From NCBI GenBank assembly GCA_003511785.1, contig DOIS01000188.1, forward strand, positions 1 to 7,925: a stretch of DNA of 7,925 bases, read 5' to 3'. Below the pieces are notes generated by a model. It made no database searches and was not told where the DNA came from. It was given only the letters and a program-made list of their open reading frames with translations. Source of the stretch: Paracoccaceae bacterium (GTDB taxonomy: Bacteria; Pseudomonadota; Alphaproteobacteria; Rhodobacterales; Rhodobacteraceae). Both the position numbers and the translations under genes were made by a program. Positions 1 to 5,611 of the stretch are shown piece after piece. Numbering within the stretch: position 1 is the first letter of the stretch; each line of letters begins with the position of its first letter.

Positions 1-1
1 G

Positions 2-505
2 CTGGTGGTGCGCCGCGCGGGGTTCGTGGACCAGACTCCCGAGCAGATCGGGATCGGGCAACAGGGTGACAGGCTCGGCAACGCCATCCGGGCCGGGGGC
101 GAGGATACGCCGCTGGCCGAGTTGCAGCGCATGGTCGAGCGCCTGGTGCCGCTGGCGCGGTTGACCACGACCTTCCGCTTCGAAGCGGGCTCGGCCCGGC
201 TGGATGCGCAATCGCGCGACAACGTGCAACAGCTTGCCCACGCGCTCGAGGCCGGGGAATACGATTCGCGCGAACTGGTCTTCGTGGGGTTCAGCGACGG
301 CCAGGGTGCCGCCGGACCCAACTTGGCGATTGCCCGAAAACGCGCGCAGGCGGTGCATGACGCGGTCCTGGCCGCGGCGAAAACCGCCGAGCTCGACCGC
401 ATCGACATCTCGGTCGATGCCTTCGGCGAGGCGCTGCCCATGGCCTGTGATGACAGCGCCTGGGGGCGACAGGTCAACCGGCGGGTCGAGGTCTGGCTGC
501 GGTGA
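2..505 (+). CDS. Substrate-binding/OmpA-domain protein, C-terminal part (5' truncated by window edge)
   Basis: The reading frame is open to the left edge, so the true start lies outside the window and the GTG codons at 5 and 8 need not be starts. About the last 110 residues form an OmpA-like peptidoglycan-binding domain. It opens with a T-T-T-F-R-F-E-A-G-S strand, followed by a helix and G-F-S-D-G-Q-G-A-A-G-P-N. Next comes A-R-K-R-A-Q-A-V, with the Asp and Arg expected to hold diaminopimelate, and the end is N-R-R-V-E-V-W-L-R. The preceding stretch (R-A-G-F-V-D-Q to about residue 50) resembles the tail of the phosphate-type (PstS-like) periplasmic binding domain that I recall fused to this OmpA domain in Rhodobacterales. 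That fusion is an inference because the domain itself is not in view. The probable role is an envelope protein that binds a ligand and is tethered to peptidoglycan; the ligand is unknown. It converges on radC across 88 bp. Confidence 0.78.
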   Translation: MVVRRAGFVDQTPEQIGIGQQGDRLGNAIRAGGEDTPLAELQRMVERLVPLARLTTTFRFEAGSARLDAQSRDNVQQLAHALEAGEYDSRELVFVGFSDGQGAAGPNLAIARKRAQAVHDAVLAAAKTAELDRIDISVDAFGEALPMACDDSAWGRQVNRRVEVWLR

Positions 506-593
506 CCGGCACGCGTTGAACTGTCTCCCGCCGGATCGCGCCGCCCCTGTGCTTTTCTTCGGGCATATGAACCGCCCGTCCTGTCGCGCGCGA

Positions 594-1355
594 TCAGATG
601 AACCCTTCAGCCCGAAAGCTCAGCTCTCGCGATTTGCCGATAATGAGGTGATCGTGCAGCGTCAGGCCCAGCGCTTCGCAGGCGGCCAGGATCTTCTCGG
701 TCATGTCGATGTCCGATTGCGATGGAGACGGGTCGCCCGAGGGGTGGTTATGCACCAGGATCAGCGCCGAGGCGTTCAGCTCGAGAGCCCGCTTGGCGAT
801 CTCGCGCGGATAGACCGGCACATGGTCCACCGTGCCGCGCGCCTGCTCCTCGTCGGCGATGAGACTGTTCTTGCGATCGAGGAACAGCACGCGGAACTGC
901 TCGGTCTCGCGGTGCGCCATGGTGGTGTGGCAATAGTCCAGCACCGCGTCCCAACTGGAAATCACGTGCCGTTGCATGACCCGCGCCCGCGCCATGCGAT
1001 GCGCGACGGCCTCGACGATCTTGAAATCGGTGACGATCTCTTCGCCGACACCCTTGATTTCGCGCAGCCTTTCAGGCGGGGCCGACAACACGCGGTTGAT
1101 GTCCCCGAACGCGTCCATCAGAGCCCGGGCCAACGGCTTCACATCCTGCCTGCGCAGCGAGCGGAACAGGATCAATTCCAGAAGTTCGTATTCCGGCACC
1201 GCCTGGGCGCCGCCCGCCATGAACCGCGCGCGCAGCCGTTTGCGGTGATCGCGGATATAGGAGGGCAACCGCCCGCCCGGAAGCGGGGTCGCCGTGACCT
1301 CGTCAGGCTCGAACAGGGGCAATGGACGTTCACCAAACGCGGAATCGGGTTTCAT
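594..1355 (-). CDS. radC: RadC family JAB-domain protein
   Basis: This is a 253-residue protein with the standard RadC/UPF0758 layout and normal length. The N-terminal helical part is Y-E-L-L-E-L-I-L-F (56-64), followed by a helix-hairpin-helix-like I-K-G-V-G-E-E (100-106). The C-terminal JAB/JAMM domain has Glu152 in T-E-Q-F-R-V-L-F-L-D, then H-N-H-P-S-G-D-P (202-209) and S-x-S-D-I-D with Asp215. All metal-ligand positions (two His, Asp) and the Ser are present, so a zinc metalloprotease-like site looks intact. The family's role is uncertain: the old DNA-repair assignment in E. coli was withdrawn. I chose the ATG at 1355 because the frame extends upstream to 1616 but that part reads as antisense of the neighbouring gene, and no GTG/TTG lies close by. 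There is no clear Shine-Dalgarno; a palindrome occupies that place. It is the last gene of a minus-strand group, 46 bp after the solute-binding protein gene. Confidence 0.95.
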   Translation of the reverse strand: MKPDSAFGERPLPLFEPDEVTATPLPGGRLPSYIRDHRKRLRARFMAGGAQAVPEYELLELILFRSLRRQDVKPLARALMDAFGDINRVLSAPPERLREIKGVGEEIVTDFKIVEAVAHRMARARVMQRHVISSWDAVLDYCHTTMAHRETEQFRVLFLDRKNSLIADEEQARGTVDHVPVYPREIAKRALELNASALILVHNHPSGDPSPSQSDIDMTEKILAACEALGLTLHDHLIIGKSRELSFRAEGFI

Positions 1356-1356
1356 G

Positions 1357-1370
1357 CCGCAACTTTGCGG
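1357..1370. repeat. Short perfect palindrome just upstream of radC start
   Basis: CCGCAA-CT-TTGCGG is a perfect inverted repeat with 6-base arms, ending one base before the radC ATG on the minus strand. As RNA it could form a 5-bp stem with a 4-base loop exactly where a Shine-Dalgarno sequence would be expected, and no such sequence is visible. It could be a protein-binding site, a translation-modulating hairpin or chance. Confidence 0.4.
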
Positions 1371-1401
1371 GCAATCCGATGAACGGAAGGTTAACGTCGG
1401 C

Positions 1402-2223
1402 TCAGGCCAGCCACCAGCGCTCAGTGATCCGCCCGTCGTCCAGCGCGCCGGGGCCGATTGTGCGCGGCACGCCCACCGTCCGGCTGGCAGCCAAGGCGAT
1501 GTCGCTTTCGGAAGGATGCAGCTGGTATCCGCCCCGCTCGCCCAGCGCTTCGGCCCGGGGCAGGGCGGCCACGTCCACGAACCCGTCGCGCAGCGCCTCG
1601 GCGCGCACGGCGGCATCGGGGATCACAACGATCTCGACCTCGTCGGCCCAGCCCGCGCGCCCGGCCTTGTAGTGGCCCGCCACCTTCCGGCCCAGAAAGT
1701 GCCTGTCGCGCTCGGCCCTGAGCACGCTGTAGCAGCCGCTGCCCACCGCATGGGCCAAGTCGCGGTCCAGCTCACCACCCGGCGCGATGATCCGGGCCGG
1801 GTCGGCCAAGCGCCAGGGCAGCTGCGTATCGCCCTCGGCCAGCGAGATGCGCAGGTGGTGCGCACCCAGCGGCTCGACCTCCGCATCGAGCGATGCGAGC
1901 GAGGCTGCCACGTCTGCGGAGGTGAGCGCGCGTCCATCGTGAAAGGACACGTCCTCGCGCAGCGCGATTTCCCAGTGCCGCGCGTCCGCGCTGGCCTGCC
2001 AGTCGCTGGCGACCTCGCCGCGCAACACGCCGTCGGGCCCGACCTCGGTGAGCGTGTCATAGACCGCGGCGCGAACCACGCGCTCCATACTACCGTCGCG
2101 CGGCACGGCCAAGCGCAGGCGGCCACCCTCGCGCGGACGCGCCTCCGGGCTCAACCCGGTCGCCGCCAGAAGCGCTGCGGCGGCACCCGAGGCGAAGAGC
2201 GCGCGGCGGTCGATCCGGGTCAT
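1402..2223 (-). CDS. Short family-5 (peptide/nickel-type) solute-binding protein, single lobe, Tat-like signal
   Basis: This is a 273-residue protein. The N-terminus M-T-R-I-D-R-R-A-L-F-A-S followed by about 15 Ala/Leu/Gly-rich residues is a twin-arginine-type export signal (RR at 6-7), so a periplasmic location is likely. The body matches the first part of SBP_bac_5 proteins: G-G-R-L-R-L-A-V-P, a Y-D-T-L-T-E segment, W-E-I-A-L-R-E-D-V-S-F-H-D-G-R followed by L-T-S-A-D-V, a G-S-G-C-Y equivalent of the usual G-T-G-P-Y, and D-E-V-E-I-V-V-I-P-D...A-L-R-D-G-F-V-D-V. Family members are usually about 500 residues; here the sequence ends shortly after that point, so the second, ligand-closing lobe is missing. 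The frame is clean and ends at a normal stop, with no remainder seen downstream. Its start overlaps the iminopeptidase stop by 4 bp (ATGA), with AAGGAG 7 bases upstream (plus-strand 2231-2236). No permease or ATPase gene is adjacent. It may be a specialised periplasmic binder or an old truncation that was kept. Confidence 0.8.
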   Translation of the reverse strand: MTRIDRRALFASGAAAALLAATGLSPEARPREGGRLRLAVPRDGSMERVVRAAVYDTLTEVGPDGVLRGEVASDWQASADARHWEIALREDVSFHDGRALTSADVAASLASLDAEVEPLGAHHLRISLAEGDTQLPWRLADPARIIAPGGELDRDLAHAVGSGCYSVLRAERDRHFLGRKVAGHYKAGRAGWADEVEIVVIPDAAVRAEALRDGFVDVAALPRAEALGERGGYQLHPSESDIALAASRTVGVPRTIGPGALDDGRITERWWLA

Positions 2224-3200
2224 GTCCGCTCTCCTTCGGCGATCCGGTCCATGATCCGCACCAACTCGGCGCTAATGCCCGGTTCGGACAGGGCATGTCC
2301 GGCGTTGCGGATCATCTTCAACTCGCCCGCTGGCCACAATTCGTTCAACCGCCAGGCAGAGGTGGGCGGGCAGATCATGTCGTATCTCCCCTGCACGATC
2401 ACTCCGGGGATATGGCCGATGCGGCCCATGTTTGCAAGGATCTGGCCGTCGAACTCGAGAAAGCCGCCGTTCACGAAGTAATGGTTCTCGAGCCGCGCGA
2501 AGGCGCGCGCATACTCGCCCGGTCCCTCGCCCGCATGCCCGTTGGAATGGATCGAGGCCAGCGCGTTCTCCCAGGCCGACCAGGCCCGCCCATAGCGGAT
2601 CTCCTGGCTCAGATCGCCGGAGAACAGGCGCCGGTGATAGGCCCCGATCAGGTCGTCGCGCTCGTCATCGGGGATGAGCTTGACGAAACGCGACCAGGTC
2701 TCGGGCCAGAACCGCCCGGCGCCGCCGCCATAGAACCAGTCGAGTTCCGACTGCGTCATCAGGAACACGCCGCGCAGGATCAGCTGGCGCGCGCGCTCGG
2801 GGTGGGTCTGGGCATAGACCAGCGCCAGCGTCGCGCCCCAGCTGCCGCCGAACACGATCCAGTCCTCGATCTCCAGAAGCGTGCGGATGCGCTCGATATC
2901 GGCCACCAGATGCCAGGTGGTGTTGTCCTCGACCGAGGCGTGGGGCCGCGACCGGCCGCAGCCGCGTTGATCGAACAGGATCACGCGATAGACCGAGGGA
3001 TCGAAATAGCGCCGCATCGCCGGGCTGCACCCGCCCCCGGGCCCGCCATGCAGAACGACGACGGGAATGCCCGTCGGGTTGCCGCATTGCTCGACATAAA
3101 TGCGATGACCCTGTCCCACGTCCACCATGCGCTGGTCGAACGGGTCCACGGGGCGGTGCAGATATTGGACTGCGCGCTTTTGATCCGGGTATTTGTCCAT
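2220..3200 (-). CDS. pip: Prolyl iminopeptidase (alpha/beta hydrolase, peptidase family S33)
   Basis: This 326-residue enzyme, of the usual length for the family, releases N-terminal proline from peptides in the cytoplasm. The seen motifs are H-G-G-P-G-G-G (51-57, oxyanion region), F-D-Q-R-G-C-G-R-S (76-84), the nucleophile elbow G-G-S-W-G-A-T-L-A-L with Ser120, Asp274 in G-R-Y-D-M-I-C-P-P, and His302 in A-G-H-A-L-S-E. The full Ser-Asp-His triad is therefore present. The N-terminus (residues 13-26, Y-L-H-R-P-V-D-P-F) is typical of the proteobacterial enzyme. There is no signal peptide. It leads a minus-strand group: its stop overlaps the start of the short solute-binding protein by 4 bp, with radC beyond. 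The ATG at 3200 has AGGT 5 bases upstream. It is divergent from ubiG, whose start is 49 bp away. Pairing a proline peptidase with a peptide-type binding protein suggests peptide use, but that link is inferred only. Confidence 0.96.
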   Translation of the reverse strand: MDKYPDQKRAVQYLHRPVDPFDQRMVDVGQGHRIYVEQCGNPTGIPVVVLHGGPGGGCSPAMRRYFDPSVYRVILFDQRGCGRSRPHASVEDNTTWHLVADIERIRTLLEIEDWIVFGGSWGATLALVYAQTHPERARQLILRGVFLMTQSELDWFYGGGAGRFWPETWSRFVKLIPDDERDDLIGAYHRRLFSGDLSQEIRYGRAWSAWENALASIHSNGHAGEGPGEYARAFARLENHYFVNGGFLEFDGQILANMGRIGHIPGVIVQGRYDMICPPTSAWRLNELWPAGELKMIRNAGHALSEPGISAELVRIMDRIAEGERT

Positions 3201-3249
3201 TACTGACCTATATAGTCCGCAAACCGCAAAAGATCACATGGAGACAGGA
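3201..3249. promoter_or_regulatory. Short divergent control region between pip and ubiG
   Basis: These 49 bp must hold, or overlap, the promoters of two divergent genes. An AT-rich block, TATATAGT (3209-3216), stands out in otherwise GC-rich DNA. It could serve as a -10-like element on either strand, since TATATA is self-complementary. I cannot find a well-spaced -35 partner for it; TTGTCC at 3193-3198 is only about 12 bases away. The promoters therefore probably extend into the first codons of each gene. This is a positional inference. Confidence 0.35.
3240..3243 (+). promoter_or_regulatory. Ribosome binding site that decides the ubiG start
   Basis: GGAG lies 6 bases before the ATG at 3250. 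The in-frame ATG at 3238 and TTG at 3193 lack a comparable site, and 3193 would also overlap the pip start. This favours 3250. Confidence 0.6.
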
Positions 3250-4014
3250 ATGCAAGCGCCTCATAGCACGGTCGATCCCGCCGAGGTTGCCAAGTTCGAA
3301 GCGATGGCGGCCGAGTGGTGGGACCCCAACGGCAAGTTCAAACCGCTGCACATGCTCAACCTCTGTCGGCTGGACTATATCACGTCGCAGATCGCGGGGG
3401 AATTCGACCGCGACCTCTCCGGCCCCGCCCCGTTCAAGGGGCTGCGCATCCTCGACATCGGCTGCGGTGGCGGGCTCTTGTCGGAGCCCATGGCGCGGCT
3501 GGGCGCCGAGGTGGTGGGCGCCGATGCGGCCGAGCGCAACCTGCCGGTCGCGCGCATCCATGCCGAGCAATCGGGGCTCGAGATCGACTATCGTCACACC
3601 ACGGCCGAGGCGATGGCCGCCGAGGGCGAACAGTTCGACGTGGTACTGAACATGGAGGTGGTCGAGCATGTGGCCGATCCGCTCTCCTACCTGGTGGCCT
3701 GCCAGACGCTCTTGAAGCCGGGCGGGCTGCACGTCTGTTCGACCATCAACCGTAACGCAAAATCCTATGCGATGGCGATCGTGGGCGCCGAGGTGGTGAT
3801 GCGCTGGCTGCCTCGCGGCACGCATGAATGGTCGAAATTCATCACTCCGGACGAGCTGTTCGACCTGCTCGGACAGGCAGGGCTGTCGCCGGTGGATCGC
3901 AAGGGCTTCGTGTTCAACCCTTTGGCCTGGAGCTGGCGCCTGTCCGACCGCGATCTCAGCGTGAACTATGTCACCGCGAGCGTGAAACCCGATCACCCGT
4001 CGGATTCGAACTGA
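3250..4014 (+). CDS. ubiG: Ubiquinone biosynthesis O-methyltransferase UbiG
   Basis: This 254-residue SAM-dependent enzyme carries out both O-methylations of ubiquinone synthesis: the polyprenyl catechol step and the final demethylubiquinol step. The N-terminal signature is T-V-D-P-A-E-V-A-K-F-E-A-M-A-A-E-W-W-D (7-25), then G-K-F-K-P-L-H. SAM motif I is L-D-I-G-C-G-G-G (68-75), G-A-D at 90-92 ends the second strand, M-E-V-V-E-H-V is at 135-141, L-K-P-G-G at 155-159, and the family-specific G-T-H-E-W-S-K-F-I at 190-198. Length and motifs match UbiG well. A small oddity is L-N-L-C-R at 36-40, where I recall Pro after Asn. The start at 3250 is set by GGAG 6 bases upstream and matches the usual short N-terminus; an ATG at 3238 is possible. 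The 3' end overlaps the end of the convergent marR-type gene by 22 bp. It is transcribed alone on the plus strand. Confidence 0.97.
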   Translation: MQAPHSTVDPAEVAKFEAMAAEWWDPNGKFKPLHMLNLCRLDYITSQIAGEFDRDLSGPAPFKGLRILDIGCGGGLLSEPMARLGAEVVGADAAERNLPVARIHAEQSGLEIDYRHTTAEAMAAEGEQFDVVLNMEVVEHVADPLSYLVACQTLLKPGGLHVCSTINRNAKSYAMAIVGAEVVMRWLPRGTHEWSKFITPDELFDLLGQAGLSPVDRKGFVFNPLAWSWRLSDRDLSVNYVTASVKPDHPSDSN

Positions 4015-4436
4015 AGCCGGATATCTCGCAGCACGGGCAGGACCGCGCGCACCTTTTCCTGGCCCAATCGCTCGATCACCTGGCTCAGCACCGGCGCCAC
4101 CGCCGAGATCGCCTGATCCCACACGCGCCGGCCCGCCGGGCTGATCGCCACCATCTTGCGCCGCGCATCGTCCCAATCGGGACGCACATGCACGTATCCC
4201 GCCCATTCCAGCTTGTTGAGCGTGTTGGTCATGGCTCCGCGCGTGACGTGGAACGTGCGCGCCAGTTGAGCGGGGGTGCGTTCGTCGCCCACATAGACCA
4301 GGTGATTGAGCACCGAGAAGTGCGACAGCTCCATCCCCTTCGGCAGCACGCGGCTCAGCCGGTTGCGCACCAGTTGGTCGGCGGTCAGGATCTCGCTGAA
4401 CAGCGCGATGGCGAGGGATTGGGCCGGGTCGGTCAT
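3993..4436 (-). CDS. MarR family winged-helix transcriptional regulator
   Basis: This 147-residue protein is of typical MarR size. An N-terminal helix (about 5-30) leads into the winged helix-turn-helix. The recognition part is T-P-A-Q-L-A-R-T-F-H-V-T-R-G-A-M-T-N-T-L-N-K-L (54-75), followed by G-Y-V and the wing P-D-W-D-D-A-R-R-K-M-V-A-I-S-P-A-G-R (86-103), which carries the usual Asp/Arg pattern. The C-terminal helix (about 108-140) would build the dimer. There is no cysteine, so thiol-based redox sensing of the OhrR type is excluded. The start at 4436 is chosen because it overlaps the amidase stop as ATGA and has GAGGGG about 5 bases upstream; upstream extension to 4700 would run antisense-like through the amidase gene. 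It is the last gene of the comF-grxC-amidase chain and may autoregulate it, or act elsewhere. The ligand is unknown. Its last codons overlap ubiG tail-to-tail. Confidence 0.93.
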   Translation of the reverse strand: MTDPAQSLAIALFSEILTADQLVRNRLSRVLPKGMELSHFSVLNHLVYVGDERTPAQLARTFHVTRGAMTNTLNKLEWAGYVHVRPDWDDARRKMVAISPAGRRVWDQAISAVAPVLSQVIERLGQEKVRAVLPVLRDIRLQFESDG

Positions 4437-5266
4437 GCTGGCCCCTCGAAGGGGCGGACATGGCTCAACGAGGGCACCTTGCCTCGCGCGGCGTCCACGG
4501 CGTCGAGGTCCAACTCGACCAGGTGAACCCCCGGCTCGGTGCCTGCGTCCAGAAGCACCTCGCCCCAGGGTGAGACGACCATGCTGTGCCCGTAGGTGCG
4601 CCGCGCCTTGCCCCGCGTCGTCGGGTGCGTGCCGGTCTGCGCGGGGGCCAGCACGAAACAGCCCGTCTCGATCGCCCGCGCGCGCAGCAGCGGCTCCCAA
4701 TGCGCCGCGCCCGTGACCGGCGAGAAGGCCGCCGGCACGGTCAGGATACGCGCGCCCGCCTGAGCAAGCGCCTGGTAGAGATGCGGGAAGCGGATGTCAT
4801 AGCAGACCGTCATGCCCACCGCACCGAACGGGGTCTGCGCCAAAACGGCCCGGCCGCCCGGACGATACCCGTCCGATTCGCGCCAGGTCTCTTCCGGCGT
4901 CACCTGAACGTCGAACATGTGGATCTTGTCATAGCGCGCGACGATCCCGCCATCCGGCCCGATCAGGAAGGACCGGTTGGCGAACCGTCCGTCCGCATCC
5001 CCGGTCTGCACCCCCAGCGAGCCGATCAGAAGCCAGATGCCGTGCGCGCGGGCCTGGTCCCGCAGACCGGCAAGGGTGGGGTCGTCGGCCTCGTGGCACA
5101 GGACCGCTTTCTGGTGCGTGCGGCTGGTCGAGAGGCAATTGGTCACCTCCGGCGTCAGCACGAAATCCGCGCCCCGGTCCACTGCCTCGCCGATCATACG
5201 GCGCACCGCCGCAAGGTTCGTCTCCGGGTCATCGCCCGAGGTGAGTTGCAGCAGCCCAACCCTCAT
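4433..5266 (-). CDS. Carbon-nitrogen hydrolase, Nit1-like (probable deaminated glutathione amidase)
   Basis: This is a 277-residue nitrilase-superfamily amidase. The Glu-Lys-Cys triad is visible: Glu40 in L-T-P-E, Lys114 in Y-D-K-I-H-M-F-D-V, and Cys155 in V-C-Y-D-I-R-F-P. It resembles eukaryotic Nit1 closely over L-A-Q-A-G-A-x-I-L-T-x-P-x-A-F, T-G-x-A-H-W-E-x-L-L-R-A-R-A-I-E-T and Y-G-H-S-M-V-V-x-P-W-G (225-235). Nit1 is a metabolite-repair enzyme that hydrolyses deaminated glutathione formed by transaminase side reactions. The assignment here comes from remembered similarity; omega-amidase (Nit2) or another amidase is possible. There is no signal peptide, so it is cytoplasmic. The start at 5266 overlaps the grxC stop by 4 bp (ATGA), and its stop overlaps marR by 4 bp, which argues for translational coupling. 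Lying beside a glutathione-dependent glutaredoxin fits the proposed role. Confidence 0.88.
   Translation of the reverse strand: MRVGLLQLTSGDDPETNLAAVRRMIGEAVDRGADFVLTPEVTNCLSTSRTHQKAVLCHEADDPTLAGLRDQARAHGIWLLIGSLGVQTGDADGRFANRSFLIGPDGGIVARYDKIHMFDVQVTPEETWRESDGYRPGGRAVLAQTPFGAVGMTVCYDIRFPHLYQALAQAGARILTVPAAFSPVTGAAHWEPLLRARAIETGCFVLAPAQTGTHPTTRGKARRTYGHSMVVSPWGEVLLDAGTEPGVHLVELDLDAVDAARGKVPSLSHVRPFEGPA
4441..4455 (-). promoter_or_regulatory. Hairpin covering the marR ribosome binding site, inside the amidase 3' end
   Basis: On the minus strand the bases GCCCCT-TCG-AGGGGC form a perfect 6-bp stem with a 3-base loop (or 5 bp with loop TTCGA). The right arm holds AGGGG, the only Shine-Dalgarno-like stretch for marR, five bases before its ATG. 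The hairpin lies within the last codons of the amidase gene, so a ribosome finishing that gene would melt it. This is a classical arrangement for translational coupling. The repeat is seen; the function is inferred. Confidence 0.45.
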
Positions 5267-5523
5267 TCGCCCGCCAGGAGCGGGTCCAGCTTGCCGCCCT
5301 GTTCCAGTGCGTAAAGCTCGTCGCAGCCGCCCACATGGGTCTCGCCGATGAAAATCTGCGGCACCGTGCGTCCGCCATTGGCGCGCTCGATCATCTCGGG
5401 CTTGCGGGAAGGATCGCGCATCACGTCGATTTCGGTGAATTCGACGCCCTTCTTGTTCAAGAGTCGCTTGGCCGCGTGGCAAAAGCCGCAAAGCGGAGAG
5501 GTATAGATTTCGACGGGCTGCAT
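5263..5523 (-). CDS. grxC: Glutaredoxin 3
   Basis: This 86-residue cytoplasmic thiol-disulfide oxidoreductase is reduced by glutathione. Its dithiol active site is C-G-F-C (12-15), rather than the C-P-Y-C of E. coli. I recall this Gly-Phe variant as common in Rhodobacterales. Other family marks are the cis-proline loop T-V-P-Q-I-F-I (53-59) and the glutathione-binding G-G-C-D-E-L (65-70), with a third Cys at 67. Length is typical for bacterial Grx3. The start at 5523 is backed by a perfect AGGAGG four bases upstream (plus strand 5528-5533). The stop overlaps the start of the Nit1-like amidase by 4 bp. comF ends 88 bp upstream; that gap could hold a separate promoter, but I see no convincing one. 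Confidence 0.96.
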   Translation of the reverse strand: MQPVEIYTSPLCGFCHAAKRLLNKKGVEFTEIDVMRDPSRKPEMIERANGGRTVPQIFIGETHVGGCDELYALEQGGKLDPLLAGE

Positions 5524-5527
5524 ATGG

Positions 5528-5533
5528 CCTCCT
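5528..5533 (-). promoter_or_regulatory. Strong Shine-Dalgarno of grxC
   Basis: AGGAGG on the minus strand, four bases before the grxC ATG, is the best ribosome binding site in the window. It suggests that grxC, and perhaps the genes coupled to it, are translated well. Confidence 0.65.
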
Positions 5534-5611
5534 TTTGTTGGGTGCCTTTGTCAGGAACTTAGGGACGCTTTGCAACGCGCGCCAGTGCCACCGGGTCGCA
5601 GAAGCGATGCC

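Noticed and set aside
560..578. Inverted repeat CGGGC/GCCCG as a terminator between the OmpA-domain gene and radC
   Set aside because: The stem is only 5 bp with a 9-base loop, and no T run follows it on either strand; the T-rich stretch at 553-559 lies on the wrong side of the stem for the upstream plus-strand gene.
1356..1616. Upstream extension of the radC frame to 1616
   Set aside because: The extra 87 residues are Trp/Pro/Arg-rich out-of-frame translation of the solute-binding protein gene on the same strand and have no RadC-like features.
2295..3206. Long plus-strand open frame opposite pip
   Set aside because: The composition is typical of antisense reading of high-GC codons and it has no recognisable domain. 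The minus strand holds a complete iminopeptidase.
3193..3249. N-terminal extension of ubiG from TTG 3193 or ATG 3238
   Set aside because: It would overlap the pip start (TTG) or lack a ribosome binding site (ATG 3238). GGAG is well placed for 3250, and UbiG homology begins just after it.
3208..4461. Long minus-strand open frame opposite ubiG
   Set aside because: It is the shadow of ubiG and of the marR gene in other frames, with His/Arg/Gly-rich content and no domain.
4437..4700. Upstream extension of the marR frame to 4700
   Set aside because: It reads through the amidase gene in another frame and gives low-complexity Arg/Gly/Ala sequence. The ATGA overlap start at 4436 fits the family's length.
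5267..5575. Upstream extension of the amidase frame to 5575
   Set aside because: It overlaps all of grxC in another frame. The nitrilase fold begins at M-R-V-G-L-L-Q-L, consistent with the ATG at 5266.
5524..5611. Possible small RNA or separate promoter in the comF-grxC gap
   Set aside because: No hairpin with a T run and no convincing -35/-10 pair on the minus strand; only the strong grxC ribosome binding site stands out.
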